A DNA stretch of 64,000 bases from an uncultured Acetatifactor sp. GTDB lineage: Bacteria > Bacillota > Clostridia > Lachnospirales > Lachnospiraceae. Below are positions 52,801-60,175 of this stretch, piece after piece. The stretch spans positions 1 to 64,000 of the forward strand of contig CAJUTJ010000106.1 in NCBI GenBank assembly GCA_910589655.1. Reading direction: 5' to 3'. A program made the position numbers and the translations under genes. Numbering within the stretch: position 1 is the first letter of the stretch; the number at the start of each line of letters is the position of its first letter. The notes beneath the pieces are model-generated. The model had not been told where the DNA came from, ran no database searches, and saw only the letters and a list, made by a program, of their open reading frames with translations.

Positions 52801-52827
52801 GGATATGAGGTAAAAGGCATAGCCTGA
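49825..52827 (+). CDS. copA: Copper-exporting P1B-ATPase fused to a C-terminal copper-chaperone domain
   Basis: 1000 residues. An N-terminal heavy-metal domain (1-70; GMTCSACSSHVEKAV) is joined by a Gly/Thr linker (about 80-145) to the pump. The pump has the metal channel Cys462-Pro-Cys464 (SCPCALGLATP), phosphorylated Asp506 (MDKTGTITSG), the TGE loop DEAAITGESIPVEKQ, the HP motif EKKSEHPLAEAIL and the hinge MIGDGINDAPALAAADVG. It exports Cu(I). After the last helix, two 11-residue repeats precede a second heavy-metal domain (932-1000; GMMCGHCTGRVQKAL) that looks like a free CopZ, with its own Met932 and an AGGA-type site seven bases ahead. The gene lies 74 bases after csoR in one operon. 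Confidence 0.93.
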   Translation: MRERYHITGMTCSACSSHVEKAVNKLAGIEKASVNLLTETMEVVYDESRLTWEDITAAVDKAGYGASLILGGARRVTTIESENRMSCGASCNDREKEAGETAGSGSGENTGGAGSGTIGNGTGAKPGNSVGRGSVQQKAKAEAGAMKWRLGISIGFLFPLMYVAMYHMYNEWFGLPIPGFVHHYLHGNENAMTFAMTQLLLLLPIVYMNRKFFSVGFKTIGHLSPNMDSLIALGASAAIGYGIFAMYRISYGLGHGDMALVEQYSHDLYFESAGMILTLITVGKYLESRSKGKTSEAITKLMDLSPKTAILLTADGQETEVPTELLKAGDIFLIKPGSLVPADGTVLEGNSSIDEAAITGESIPVEKQAGDKVVSATVNKSGFLKCRADRVGEDTTLSQIIRLVEEASASKAPIAQLADQVAGVFVPVVMGIALVTLAVWLLAGAGAEFAISSAIAVLVISCPCALGLATPVAIMVGTGVGANHGILIKSGEALQQAKEIDTVVMDKTGTITSGKLRFSGCGCYVPDLSVETLVQIAAALEKKSEHPLAEAILERAGRDGLSVPEIRDFKAVPGRGIEGVLAEEIPPRSMVPDVSDGDGPTAVFVAGKKEDGSVSVEQGGKAAGRLAGEVRNRTDSGWKPGAHFLVGNRAYMEENGITIDPVTAQGLDRIAEEGHTPLLVAGEGRLLGEIDVTDGVKAGSHDAIRKFREMGIRVVMLTGDNRRTAEAVRRQLDIEEVVAEVLPQDKEKKIRELQKAGRRVAMIGDGINDAPALAAADVGMAIGAGTDVAMESADIVLMKSDLRDAVTAVRLSRAVIRNIKQNLFWAFFYNAIGIPLAAGVWYPLFGIKLNPMFGAAAMSLSSVFVVGNALRLRGFKSGFAKKILAATGSEDMASGSAKGSEGMASGSAKESAESEMRVAAETQKQESEEKKMTKVITIEGMMCGHCTGRVQKALEEVAGVSAVTMSLENKTATVELNGEVTDQALTAAVTEAGYEVKGIA
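52489..52554 (+). repeat. 33-bp in-frame tandem repeat, two units
   Basis: Units 52489-52521 and 52522-52554 differ at a few bases and encode SE(D/G)MASGSAK(G/E) in the linker before the C-terminal metal-binding domain of CopA. Confidence 0.88.
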
Positions 52828-52979
52828 CGGATTTGCTGCAAGGTTTACGAGTTGTTTGCGCCGCTGAGGCGGTATAGCTTGAGGCACCCCGCTGCGTCTC
52901 CTAAATTGAGACCTGCATCCCGCAAAGTGTGAGGCACATCCCGGAGAAAGCATTTTTCATACACGCTGTAGTACTAAGA

Positions 52980-53007
52980 GGGGCATGTCATATGGCATGT
53001 CCCTTTT
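52980..53007 (+). terminator. Terminator after copA
   Basis: GGGGCATG (52980-52987) pairs with CATGTCCC (52996-53003) with one G-T pair. TTTT follows. Confidence 0.75.
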
Positions 53008-53045
53008 AAACCGCAAAATATTAGAAAAACTTTATACTTTTCTTC

Positions 53046-53073
53046 TTGATTTTTGCCGCAATCGTGTTATATT
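53046..53073 (+). promoter_or_regulatory. Predicted sigma-A promoter for clpB
   Basis: TTGATT (53046-53051), a 16-base spacer and an extended -10 TGTTATATT (53065-53073). The leader to clpB is about 210 bases. Confidence 0.6.
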
Positions 53074-53286
53074 ACTTATAGAACAAACAATAGCATGAGG
53101 AAAAGAAAAATACTTGAAATGCGCTGTTATACGGCATCTTTATCCGGATTTAAGCCGCAGCGGAGCGGAATCACACACACTCCGGGGAAAGCATTTTTCA
53201 TCATGCTAAAGGAATCTCGTTTGCATGAGAAAGGAAGTAAAATTTCCAAGAATATATGACAGATATCAGAAGGAGGCCAAGCATTT

Positions 53287-55872
53287 ATGAACATTCAAAA
53301 ATTTACACAAAAATCCGTGCAGGCAGTGCAGGGCTGTGAGAAGCTTGCCTACGAATACGGGAATCAGGAGATCGAGCAGGAACATCTGTTGTACAGTCTT
53401 TTGACCATAGAAGACAGCCTGATTCTGAAACTTGTGGAAAAGATGGAGATCCAGAAGGAGCATTTTGTAAACCGCGTCCGTCAGGCTGTGGAAAAGCGGG
53501 TGAAGGTTCAGGGCGGTCAGGTGTATATCGGGCAGGACCTGAATAAGGTATTGATCAATGCGGAGGACGAGGCAAAACAGCTGGGGGACGAGTATGTGTC
53601 CGTAGAGCATCTTTTTCTTGCCATGCTGAAAAATCCCAATCGGGAGATTAATGCTGTCTGGAAAGAATACGGCATTACCAGAGAGCGTTTCCTTCAGGCG
53701 CTGTCCACTGTGAGGGGAAATCAGCGTGTGACCTCGGATAATCCGGAGGCAACCTATGATACTTTGGAAAAGTACGGACAAGATCTGGTGGAGAAGGCCC
53801 GGAGCCAGAAGCTTGACCCTGTCATCGGCAGGGACGGTGAGATCCGGAATGTGATTCGGATTCTCTCCCGCAAGACAAAGAATAACCCTGTTCTCATCGG
53901 AGAACCCGGCGTGGGCAAGACGGCGGTGGTGGAAGGTCTGGCACAGCGTATTGTCAGAGGGGATGTCCCTCAGGGACTGAAAGATAAGAAAATTTTTGCT
54001 TTGGATATGGGCGCATTGGTGGCGGGAGCCAAATACAGGGGCGAATTTGAGGAACGTCTGAAAGCCGTGCTGGAGGATGTGAAAAACAGCGACGGACAGA
54101 TTATTCTGTTCATTGACGAGCTGCATACCATTGTGGGAGCGGGCAAGTCCGACGGCGCTCTGGACGCGGGAAACATGTTAAAGCCTATGCTGGCAAGGGG
54201 GGAGCTGCATTGCATCGGCGCTACCACTTTGGATGAATACAGACAGTATATCGAAAAGGATCCGGCACTGGAACGCCGTTTCCAGCCGGTGATGGTGGAG
54301 GAACCCACGGTGGAGGACACTATTTCCATTCTGCGTGGACTGAAGGAGCGTTATGAAGTGTATCACGGCGTGAAGATTATGGATAATGCTTTGGTCAGTG
54401 CGGCAGTGCTTTCCAACCGTTATATCTCCGACCGTTTTCTGCCGGATAAAGCCATCGACCTTGTGGATGAAGCCTGTGCGCTGATTAAGACGGAGCTGGA
54501 CAGTATGCCCACGGAGCTGGATGAATTGCAGCGAAAGATTATGCAGACGGAAATCGAGGAGGCCGCGCTGAAAAAGGAAGACGACCGTCTCAGCGTGGAA
54601 AGACTTGCCGTCCTGCAAAAGGAACTGGCAGAATTAAAAGATGTCTTTGCGGCTAAGAAAGCTCAATGGGACAATGAAAAGGCATCCGTGGATAAGCTTT
54701 CCAAATTGAGAGAGGAGATCGACGGCGTCAACAGCGAAATCCAGATTGCCCAGAGGGAAGGAAATCTGGAGAAGGCGGCGGAACTGAGCTACGGAAGGAT
54801 GCCCGCATTGAAAAAGCAGCTGGAGCAGGAGGAAGAGCGTATCGGGGCTTCCGAGCTTTCTCTGGTTCATGAGAAGGTTTCCGACGAGGAAATCGCAAGG
54901 ATCATTTCCCGGTGGACGGGTATCCCTGTGGCGAAGCTGACGGAAAGCGAACGGAATAAGACGCTGCATTTGGATCAGGAACTCCACAAACGCGTCGTCG
55001 GTCAGGAGGAAGGCGTCACAAAAGTAACGGAGGCTATTATCCGTTCTAAGGCAGGCATCAAAGATCCTACAAAACCTATCGGCTCCTTCCTGTTTCTGGG
55101 GCCTACGGGAGTGGGTAAGACGGAGCTTGCCAAATCTCTGGCGGCCGCTTTGTTTGATGACGAGAACAATATGGTCCGCATTGATATGAGTGAGTATATG
55201 GAGAAATATTCGGTGTCCAGACTCATCGGGGCGCCTCCCGGATATGTGGGATATGAGGAAGGAGGCCAGCTCACCGAGGCGGTCAGGAGAAAGCATTACT
55301 GTGTGGTTCTGTTTGACGAGATAGAGAAGGCACACCCGGATGTGTTCAATGTGCTGCTGCAGGTGCTGGATGACGGCCGTATTACGGACTCTCAGGGCAG
55401 GACGGTGGACTTTAAGAACACGATTCTGATTATGACTTCCAACATCGGAGCGGGTTATCTTCTGGAGGGAATTCAGGAGGACGGTTCCGTCAGTGAAGAA
55501 GCGGAAGAGCTGGTGATGAATGACCTGAGAAATCATTTCCGGCCGGAATTTTTGAACCGTCTGGACGAGACTATTTTGTTCAAGCCTTTGACTAAAGACA
55601 ATATCGGCGGGATAGTGGATCTCATCATTGCCGACCTGAACAGGCGTCTTTCCGATAAAGAGCTTCAGCTGGAACTGACGGAAGCAGCCGAGAGCCATAT
55701 CATAGATAATGCTTATGACCCTGTCTACGGCGCCCGTCCCTTGAAACGGTATATCCAGAAATATGTGGAAACGCTGACGGCGAAGCTGATTTTGGAGGAT
55801 CGCGTCCAGTCGGGAGACACCATACGGATAGAGGTGGAAAACGGTGAGTTATGCGCAAGAGTTAAGTCATAA
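53287..55872 (+). CDS. clpB: ClpB disaggregase
   Basis: 861 residues. An N-terminal double-Clp domain (FTQKSVQAVQGCEKLAYEYG, IEQEHLLYSLL) is followed by AAA-1 with GEPGVGKTAVVEGLAQRIV and IILFIDELHTIVGAG. The coiled middle domain (about 405-525) identifies ClpB rather than ClpA or ClpC. AAA-2 has GPTGVGKTELAKSLA, VVLFDEIEKAHPDVFNVLLQ, and the C-terminal GARPLKRYIQKYVE. There is no ClpP-docking IGF loop. It pulls proteins out of aggregates with DnaK. AGGAGG lies before the ATG. It is a single-gene unit with its own promoter and a terminator at 56074. Confidence 0.97.
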   Translation: MNIQKFTQKSVQAVQGCEKLAYEYGNQEIEQEHLLYSLLTIEDSLILKLVEKMEIQKEHFVNRVRQAVEKRVKVQGGQVYIGQDLNKVLINAEDEAKQLGDEYVSVEHLFLAMLKNPNREINAVWKEYGITRERFLQALSTVRGNQRVTSDNPEATYDTLEKYGQDLVEKARSQKLDPVIGRDGEIRNVIRILSRKTKNNPVLIGEPGVGKTAVVEGLAQRIVRGDVPQGLKDKKIFALDMGALVAGAKYRGEFEERLKAVLEDVKNSDGQIILFIDELHTIVGAGKSDGALDAGNMLKPMLARGELHCIGATTLDEYRQYIEKDPALERRFQPVMVEEPTVEDTISILRGLKERYEVYHGVKIMDNALVSAAVLSNRYISDRFLPDKAIDLVDEACALIKTELDSMPTELDELQRKIMQTEIEEAALKKEDDRLSVERLAVLQKELAELKDVFAAKKAQWDNEKASVDKLSKLREEIDGVNSEIQIAQREGNLEKAAELSYGRMPALKKQLEQEEERIGASELSLVHEKVSDEEIARIISRWTGIPVAKLTESERNKTLHLDQELHKRVVGQEEGVTKVTEAIIRSKAGIKDPTKPIGSFLFLGPTGVGKTELAKSLAAALFDDENNMVRIDMSEYMEKYSVSRLIGAPPGYVGYEEGGQLTEAVRRKHYCVVLFDEIEKAHPDVFNVLLQVLDDGRITDSQGRTVDFKNTILIMTSNIGAGYLLEGIQEDGSVSEEAEELVMNDLRNHFRPEFLNRLDETILFKPLTKDNIGGIVDLIIADLNRRLSDKELQLELTEAAESHIIDNAYDPVYGARPLKRYIQKYVETLTAKLILEDRVQSGDTIRIEVENGELCARVKS

Positions 55873-55939
55873 ACCGGTATAATACGCAAACCGTTACTCA
55901 AACAGTTACTGTCTGATAGGTATGCGGTAACACAAGCCT

Positions 55940-56073
55940 GTTACTGTTCACTCCGCAACCAGTAACGCATGCACAGAAAACGCAAAACAGCGGTTTCGCG
56001 CAGGCTGCCCTCGGGTTTGTCACGCAAAAAACACGTGAAAACACCTCGCGGTGGCGTGGGTGTGAAAAGTAAC
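55940..56073 (+). mobile_element. MITE-like interspersed element, complete copy 2 (134 bp)
   Basis: Ends GTTACTGTTCAC and GTGAAAAGTAAC as in copy 1. It is colinear with 46109-46262 but lacks the 20-base internal hairpin insert (here only TC between CCC and GGGTTTG). ACAAGCCT lies on both sides (55932-55939 and 56074-56081), a candidate 8-bp target duplication. The match extends to 13 bases because GTAAC also precedes the left copy. The internal stem has one mismatch here (GAAAACGC/GCGGTTTC). Confidence 0.72.
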
Positions 56074-56105
56074 ACAAGCCTTCGGAATCTTTTCCGAAGG
56101 CTTGT
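56074..56105 (+). terminator. Terminator after clpB
   Basis: A perfect 13-bp stem ACAAGCCTTCGGA (56074-56086) with TCCGAAGGCTTGT (56093-56105). It immediately abuts the repeat element, which appears inserted between clpB and its terminator. Confidence 0.75.
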
Positions 56106-56269
56106 TTGCGGCTTGCAAAATTGTTTTTTATCGGATACAATATGGAAAACGAACCGTCCGCCGGTTTTTTTTCCTATAAAAACCTATAAAAATTCCATAA
56201 AATATAGAAAAAGGGTTGGGAGGAGAATGGGGCGGAATCGGAAACGATAAACAGATAGGAGATACCGAA

Positions 56270-56443
56270 ATGATACCAAAGGATCCGGTTATGCTTTTGA
56301 GCTTTGTGAATTTGAAACTAAGGGATTTTTACGGAAGTCTGGATGTGCTTTGCGAGGAGCTTGCCCTAAATCGTCAGGAATTGACGGATAAGCTGGCAGC
56401 CATAGACTATCACTATGACAAGGAGAGAAATCAGTTTGTATAG
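56270..56443 (+). CDS. DUF4250 family small protein
   Basis: 57 residues from the ATG at 56270 with AGGAGA seven bases upstream. The sequence IPKDPVMLLSFVNLKLRDFY followed by SLDVLCEELALNRQELTDKL and DYHYDKERNQFV matches the short DUF4250 family of Clostridia along its length. Its function is unknown. The helical layout suggests a small nucleic-acid-binding or adaptor protein. Its stop overlaps the next gene, and its C-terminal codons contain that gene's ribosome binding site, so the two are coupled. Confidence 0.85.
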   Translation: MIPKDPVMLLSFVNLKLRDFYGSLDVLCEELALNRQELTDKLAAIDYHYDKERNQFV

Positions 56444-57797
56444 AGAAACAAAACAGGGACCAAGATGCCGAATCTGTACCGGCTGCGGGTTATGTCCGGG
56501 AGTGGTGCGGGAATCCGCTGCCGGTAATCATCCGAAGGCGGTGCGGGAATCTGCCGTCAGTGGCAATCCGGACGGGATGTGGGAATCCGCTGCCGGTGAT
56601 TACCCGAAGGCGGTGCGGGAATCCGTTGTCAGTGACAGTCCGAGCGGAATCCGCCGCAGCCTGCATGTGCTGACGGAGGATACTTTGGGGGGGAGCCATA
56701 TTCCTCTTTCTTGCAGCGGGAAGAGGCTGGCGGTGGCGGATATCGGAACCACAACCATTGCCATGCTTCTCTATCATCCGGACGGAACCGTGGCGGACCG
56801 TTTTGCGGAAGTGAATCCCCAGACCGTGTACGGGGCGGATGTGTTGTCCAGAATCAAGGCGGCGCAGGAACCTTCCGCAGCGGCCGGAATGAGGGATTCG
56901 GTTCGGAAAACACTGATAAAAGGTTTGAAAAGGTTTCGAAAACAATTGCCCGCAGGAGAAACGCTATATCTGGTGGCGGCGGCCAACACTACCATGACCT
57001 ATCTGCTGATGGGATGGGATACTGCCGAGCTGGGGAGAGCGCCTTTTCGGGCTTCTTGGCTTTCCGGCGGAGAGTTGGAGCTGGAGGGTGTTCCGTGTTT
57101 TGTGCTGCCGGGATTTTCCGCCTTTGTAGGAGGGGATATTTTGGCAGGCGGCTGCGCCTGCGGGATATTTCACAAGGAAGAGATAACGTTGCTTGTGGAT
57201 CTGGGCACCAACGGGGAACTGCTGTTAGGTAACTGCCGCAGGCGCATTGCCTGTGCCACGGCGGCGGGCCCCGCTTTTGAAGGCGGTGTGAACCGGGGAA
57301 TCTGGGGGGCGGACATGGTCAGGTTTCTGGCGGCTTTGCGCAAGGAAGGCATTCTGGATGAAACAGGGCTGCTGGCGGAACCCTATTTTGAAAAAGGTGT
57401 CCGCATCGGTAATGTCTGCGTCACGAAAGAAGCCGTGCGGAGCATTCAGCTGGCCAAGGCGGCTGTTGCGGCCGGAATCGAGATTCTTTTGGATAAATAC
57501 GGCATTTCCTGTGATGCGGTGGACAGGGTCGTGTTGGCCGGCGGGTTCGGCTATTATTTAAATCCGGAAGATTCCGCGGAGATCGGCCTTCTGCCCCGTG
57601 CTCTTGCGGACAAGGCGGTTTCGGGAGGCAATACGGCGCTGTCGGGAGCGTTGTATTCGGGCAGAGAGCTGCTCCTTTCGGATTGGGGCAGTGTCAAAGA
57701 AAAACTGGAAAAATACAGATGCGGTACAGAGGTCGTGAACCTTGCCGGGGAATCGAAATTTAATGAATTGTATATACAACGAATGGAACTTAAATAA
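56415..57797 (+). CDS. DUF4445 / ASKHA-domain protein (corrinoid-activator-like)
   Basis: 460 residues from the ATG at 56415. A TTG at 56436 with AAGGAGAG upstream is an equally good start (453 residues). N-terminal cysteines CRICTGCGLC could hold an iron-sulfur cluster. Four 12-residue repeats (56505-56648) come next. The ASKHA-type body begins AVADIGTTTIAMLLYHPDGT, with NPQTVYGADVLSRI, AAANTTMTYLLMG, LLVDLGTNGELLLG, CATAAGPAFEGGVNRG and VVLAGGFGYYLNP. This matches the C-terminal domain of reductive activators of corrinoid proteins (RACE family), which use ATP to drive electron transfer. No methyltransferase or corrinoid protein gene is nearby, so the partner is unknown. The domain order is shorter than classical RACE proteins. 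Confidence 0.78.
   Translation: MTRREISLYRETKQGPRCRICTGCGLCPGVVRESAAGNHPKAVRESAVSGNPDGMWESAAGDYPKAVRESVVSDSPSGIRRSLHVLTEDTLGGSHIPLSCSGKRLAVADIGTTTIAMLLYHPDGTVADRFAEVNPQTVYGADVLSRIKAAQEPSAAAGMRDSVRKTLIKGLKRFRKQLPAGETLYLVAAANTTMTYLLMGWDTAELGRAPFRASWLSGGELELEGVPCFVLPGFSAFVGGDILAGGCACGIFHKEEITLLVDLGTNGELLLGNCRRRIACATAAGPAFEGGVNRGIWGADMVRFLAALRKEGILDETGLLAEPYFEKGVRIGNVCVTKEAVRSIQLAKAAVAAGIEILLDKYGISCDAVDRVVLAGGFGYYLNPEDSAEIGLLPRALADKAVSGGNTALSGALYSGRELLLSDWGSVKEKLEKYRCGTEVVNLAGESKFNELYIQRMELK
56505..56648 (+). repeat. 36-bp in-frame tandem repeats, four units
   Basis: Units at 56505, 56541, 56577 and 56613 encode VRESAAGNHPKA-type 12-mers. Units 1 and 3, and 2 and 4, are most alike, suggesting duplication of a 72-base pair. 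Confidence 0.88.
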
Positions 57798-57818
57798 AAT
57801 GTAAAAATACAGATAATT

Positions 57819-57842
57819 CCACTAATAAAAAGTGGTTATTTT
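57819..57842 (+). terminator. Weak hairpin after the DUF4445 gene
   Basis: CCACT (57819-57823) with AGTGG (57831-57835), then TTATTTT. The stem is short, so termination is uncertain. Confidence 0.3.
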
Positions 57843-57925
57843 AGTATTCCCTATTTCAAATTTTGGCAAAGTAGTGTATAATTTATGAAAACAGACAATA
57901 AGATTAAGACTTGGAGGAAAACAAT

Positions 57926-60175
57926 ATGGGCGAGAATACAGAGAACGTAAAAACGGGAAAAGCGCCTAAAGCGCCCAAACCGCCGAAAACACCCAAAAAA
58001 CCCAAGGCTCCGAAGGCTCCGAAAGCACCGAAACAGCCAAAGGCAGCGAAAGCTCCAAAGGCGCCAAAAGCACCAAAAGCTCCGAAAGCAGCCAAAACAT
58101 CTGCTTCGTCAAACAGCAAGTCCGGATTGATGCTTTTTAGTATCCGCAACAAGATTATTGTGTGTTTTCTTGTGCCGATTTTGTTTATGGTGGTGGTCGG
58201 TGTCTCCGCTTATCAGAAAGCAGCGGAAGGAATGAGCGAGAAATTTACGGATTCCACCACGCAGACCATCAATATGGCAATGGAATATGTGGATATGAGC
58301 TGCTCTTTCATTGAGTCGGAAGGTATGAAGTATGCCTTTGACAAGGATTTGAGCAAATATTATATAGGTTTGTATAATGACGATCCTCTGTCCAAGATGA
58401 AGGTCATGGAAAATACGAGGATGGACATATTGGCTTCCCAGACATCCAATGCATTCATCAATAATATACATATTATTACAAAAGAAGGTATTAATTTATT
58501 CAGTACGTCTGTCTCCACAAGTGAGGAAGGTTTTTTCGAGGAATATATTACTTCCGTGCCCAATGAAGGAAGGAATATTCAAAGCTGGATAGACAGTCAT
58601 GATCTTATGGATACCAAATTGTCTTTGAAGAATAAGGACTATATTTTGGCTTATGAGACCTTATCCCAATCCGGAAATGCCTGCATTGTCATTGATATCA
58701 AGACAAAGACTATCCGGGAATTCCTTCAGACATTGGATATGGGGCATGGTAGTATTGTCGGTTTTGTAACCCAGAACGGCCGTGAAATTATATACGAAAA
58801 TCTGGCAGAGGGCGAAGAAAGTAAATTTGAGGACGGAGAAGCCATATTCTTCGGACAGGAATTCTTTCCGGCGGCGGATGCACAGGCAAAAGAAAACCAA
58901 TTCGGTTCTCAGGAGGTAAGCTTTAGAGGGCAGCCGTATCTGTTTATATACTCCACCAGCGCAAAAATCGGAGCTACCGTCTGTACATTGGTTCCCATGG
59001 ATATTATTACCGGTCAGGCTGAGGCAATTAAATCATTGACCTTTATGCTGGTGGTATTAGCCAGTATTGTTGTGGTAATTATCGGGCTGCTGATTGTATC
59101 GGGTATTCAGAAGAACATGCGGCGGATTTCCAAGAGCTTTGGCGTGGTTGCCCAAGGCGACCTGACAGTCAGGGTAGATGCCAGAGGACGGGACGAGTTC
59201 CAGAAGCTGGCAGGATCGGCCAATAATATGATCAGAAATACGAAGAGTCTGGTTCATAAAGTTACCGATGCTACGGGACAGCTGGAAGGATCGGCAAAAG
59301 ATGTGGAACAGGTATCCGGTGTTATCAACGATTACTCCGCAAGCATCACAAAGGCCGTGAACGAGATCAGCGAGACCATGACACAACAGACTTCCCATGT
59401 GGAGGAATGTGTTGCCAAATCAAATATTCTGGCAGAAGAGCTTCAGGAAGTAAGCCATACGGTTGAAAAGGTGGGTAAGCTGGTGGACGAGACGGAGCAG
59501 ATGATCGAACAAGGTGTCAGCATCATCAGTCTGCTCGGTGACAGGGCAAAGCAGACCACCGACATTACCGCCACGGTTGGACAGAATATAGAGTCTCTCC
59601 GTCAGGAGACAGAGATCATTAACAGTTTTGTCAGTACCATTTCCGACATTTCGGAGCAGACTAATCTGTTGTCCTTGAATGCGTCCATTGAAGCGGCGAG
59701 AGCGGGAGATGCAGGAAGAGGATTTGCAGTGGTTGCGGAAGAAATCCGTAAGCTGGCAGATGATGCTGCTAAGGCGGCGGGAGAGATCCGCAATAACGTA
59801 AGCCATATTACGGCCCAGACAAATCAGAGCGTACAGAGCGCCCATGATGCCGGTGCCATGGTTGCATCCCAGTCGGAAGCCGTGGAGCAGGTGGTAGGGG
59901 TGTTCCGGGATATGGAACTGCGCATGAAGAAGCTGGTGGAAGGCTTAAATGCCATCGTGGAATGTACGGATCGCGCAGACGAGGAGAAATCCTACACGGT
60001 AGCAGCTATCAGCCAGATTTCTATCAGCATTGAAGAGACTGCCAACAATGTTATGACGGTCAGGGATTCCGTAGAGAAACTGATGGAAAATGTAGAGGGG
60101 TTGACGGAGACGGCAGATTCCCTCGGCAAAAATATGCAGGAGTTGAAAACGGAAATTTCCGTATTTAAAATCTAA
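57926..60175 (+). CDS. Methyl-accepting chemotaxis protein with Lys/Pro/Ala N-terminal tail
   Basis: 749 residues from the ATG at 57926, with GGAGG eight bases upstream. Residues about 12-60 are an unusual KAPKAPK-type tail on the cytoplasmic side. The first helix (about 78-97, NKIIVCFLVPILFMVVVGVS) leads to a Cache-like sensor domain to about 365. A second helix (FMLVVLASIVVVIIGLLIVS) and a HAMP domain follow. The signalling region has the hairpin tip SDISEQTNLLSLNASIEAAR with AGDAGRGFAVVAEEIRKLA. It should sense an external ligand and control CheA. The stop codon overlaps the ATG of the ABC exporter gene by one base. Confidence 0.92.
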   Translation: MGENTENVKTGKAPKAPKPPKTPKKPKAPKAPKAPKQPKAAKAPKAPKAPKAPKAAKTSASSNSKSGLMLFSIRNKIIVCFLVPILFMVVVGVSAYQKAAEGMSEKFTDSTTQTINMAMEYVDMSCSFIESEGMKYAFDKDLSKYYIGLYNDDPLSKMKVMENTRMDILASQTSNAFINNIHIITKEGINLFSTSVSTSEEGFFEEYITSVPNEGRNIQSWIDSHDLMDTKLSLKNKDYILAYETLSQSGNACIVIDIKTKTIREFLQTLDMGHGSIVGFVTQNGREIIYENLAEGEESKFEDGEAIFFGQEFFPAADAQAKENQFGSQEVSFRGQPYLFIYSTSAKIGATVCTLVPMDIITGQAEAIKSLTFMLVVLASIVVVIIGLLIVSGIQKNMRRISKSFGVVAQGDLTVRVDARGRDEFQKLAGSANNMIRNTKSLVHKVTDATGQLEGSAKDVEQVSGVINDYSASITKAVNEISETMTQQTSHVEECVAKSNILAEELQEVSHTVEKVGKLVDETEQMIEQGVSIISLLGDRAKQTTDITATVGQNIESLRQETEIINSFVSTISDISEQTNLLSLNASIEAARAGDAGRGFAVVAEEIRKLADDAAKAAGEIRNNVSHITAQTNQSVQSAHDAGAMVASQSEAVEQVVGVFRDMELRMKKLVEGLNAIVECTDRADEEKSYTVAAISQISISIEETANNVMTVRDSVEKLMENVEGLTETADSLGKNMQELKTEISVFKI

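Larger units (their letters stand above)
52828..53286 (+). other. Intergenic region: copA terminator and clpB promoter
   Basis: 459 bases without a supported gene. The terminator (52980-53007) and clpB promoter (53046-53073) are listed separately. GGAGAAAGCATTTTTCAT near 52942 recurs as GGGGAAAGCATTTTTCAT near 53184, each after a CACA-rich stretch, a short dispersed repeat. No CIRCE or CtsR operator was recognised. Confidence 0.5.
55873..56269 (+). other. Intergenic region with repeat element and terminator
   Basis: 397 bases with no gene. It contains a GTTAC...GTAAC segment (about 55895-55930), the complete element 55940-56073, a strong terminator (56074-56105), then AT-rich sequence before DUF4250. 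Confidence 0.7.

Noticed and set aside
53053..53259. 68-residue frame in the clpB leader
   Set aside because: No ribosome binding site at its start and no similarity; it lies in the predicted 5' UTR.
54634..55698. 354-residue minus-strand frame opposite clpB
   Set aside because: Antisense shadow of the ClpB AAA-2 region; no start signal.
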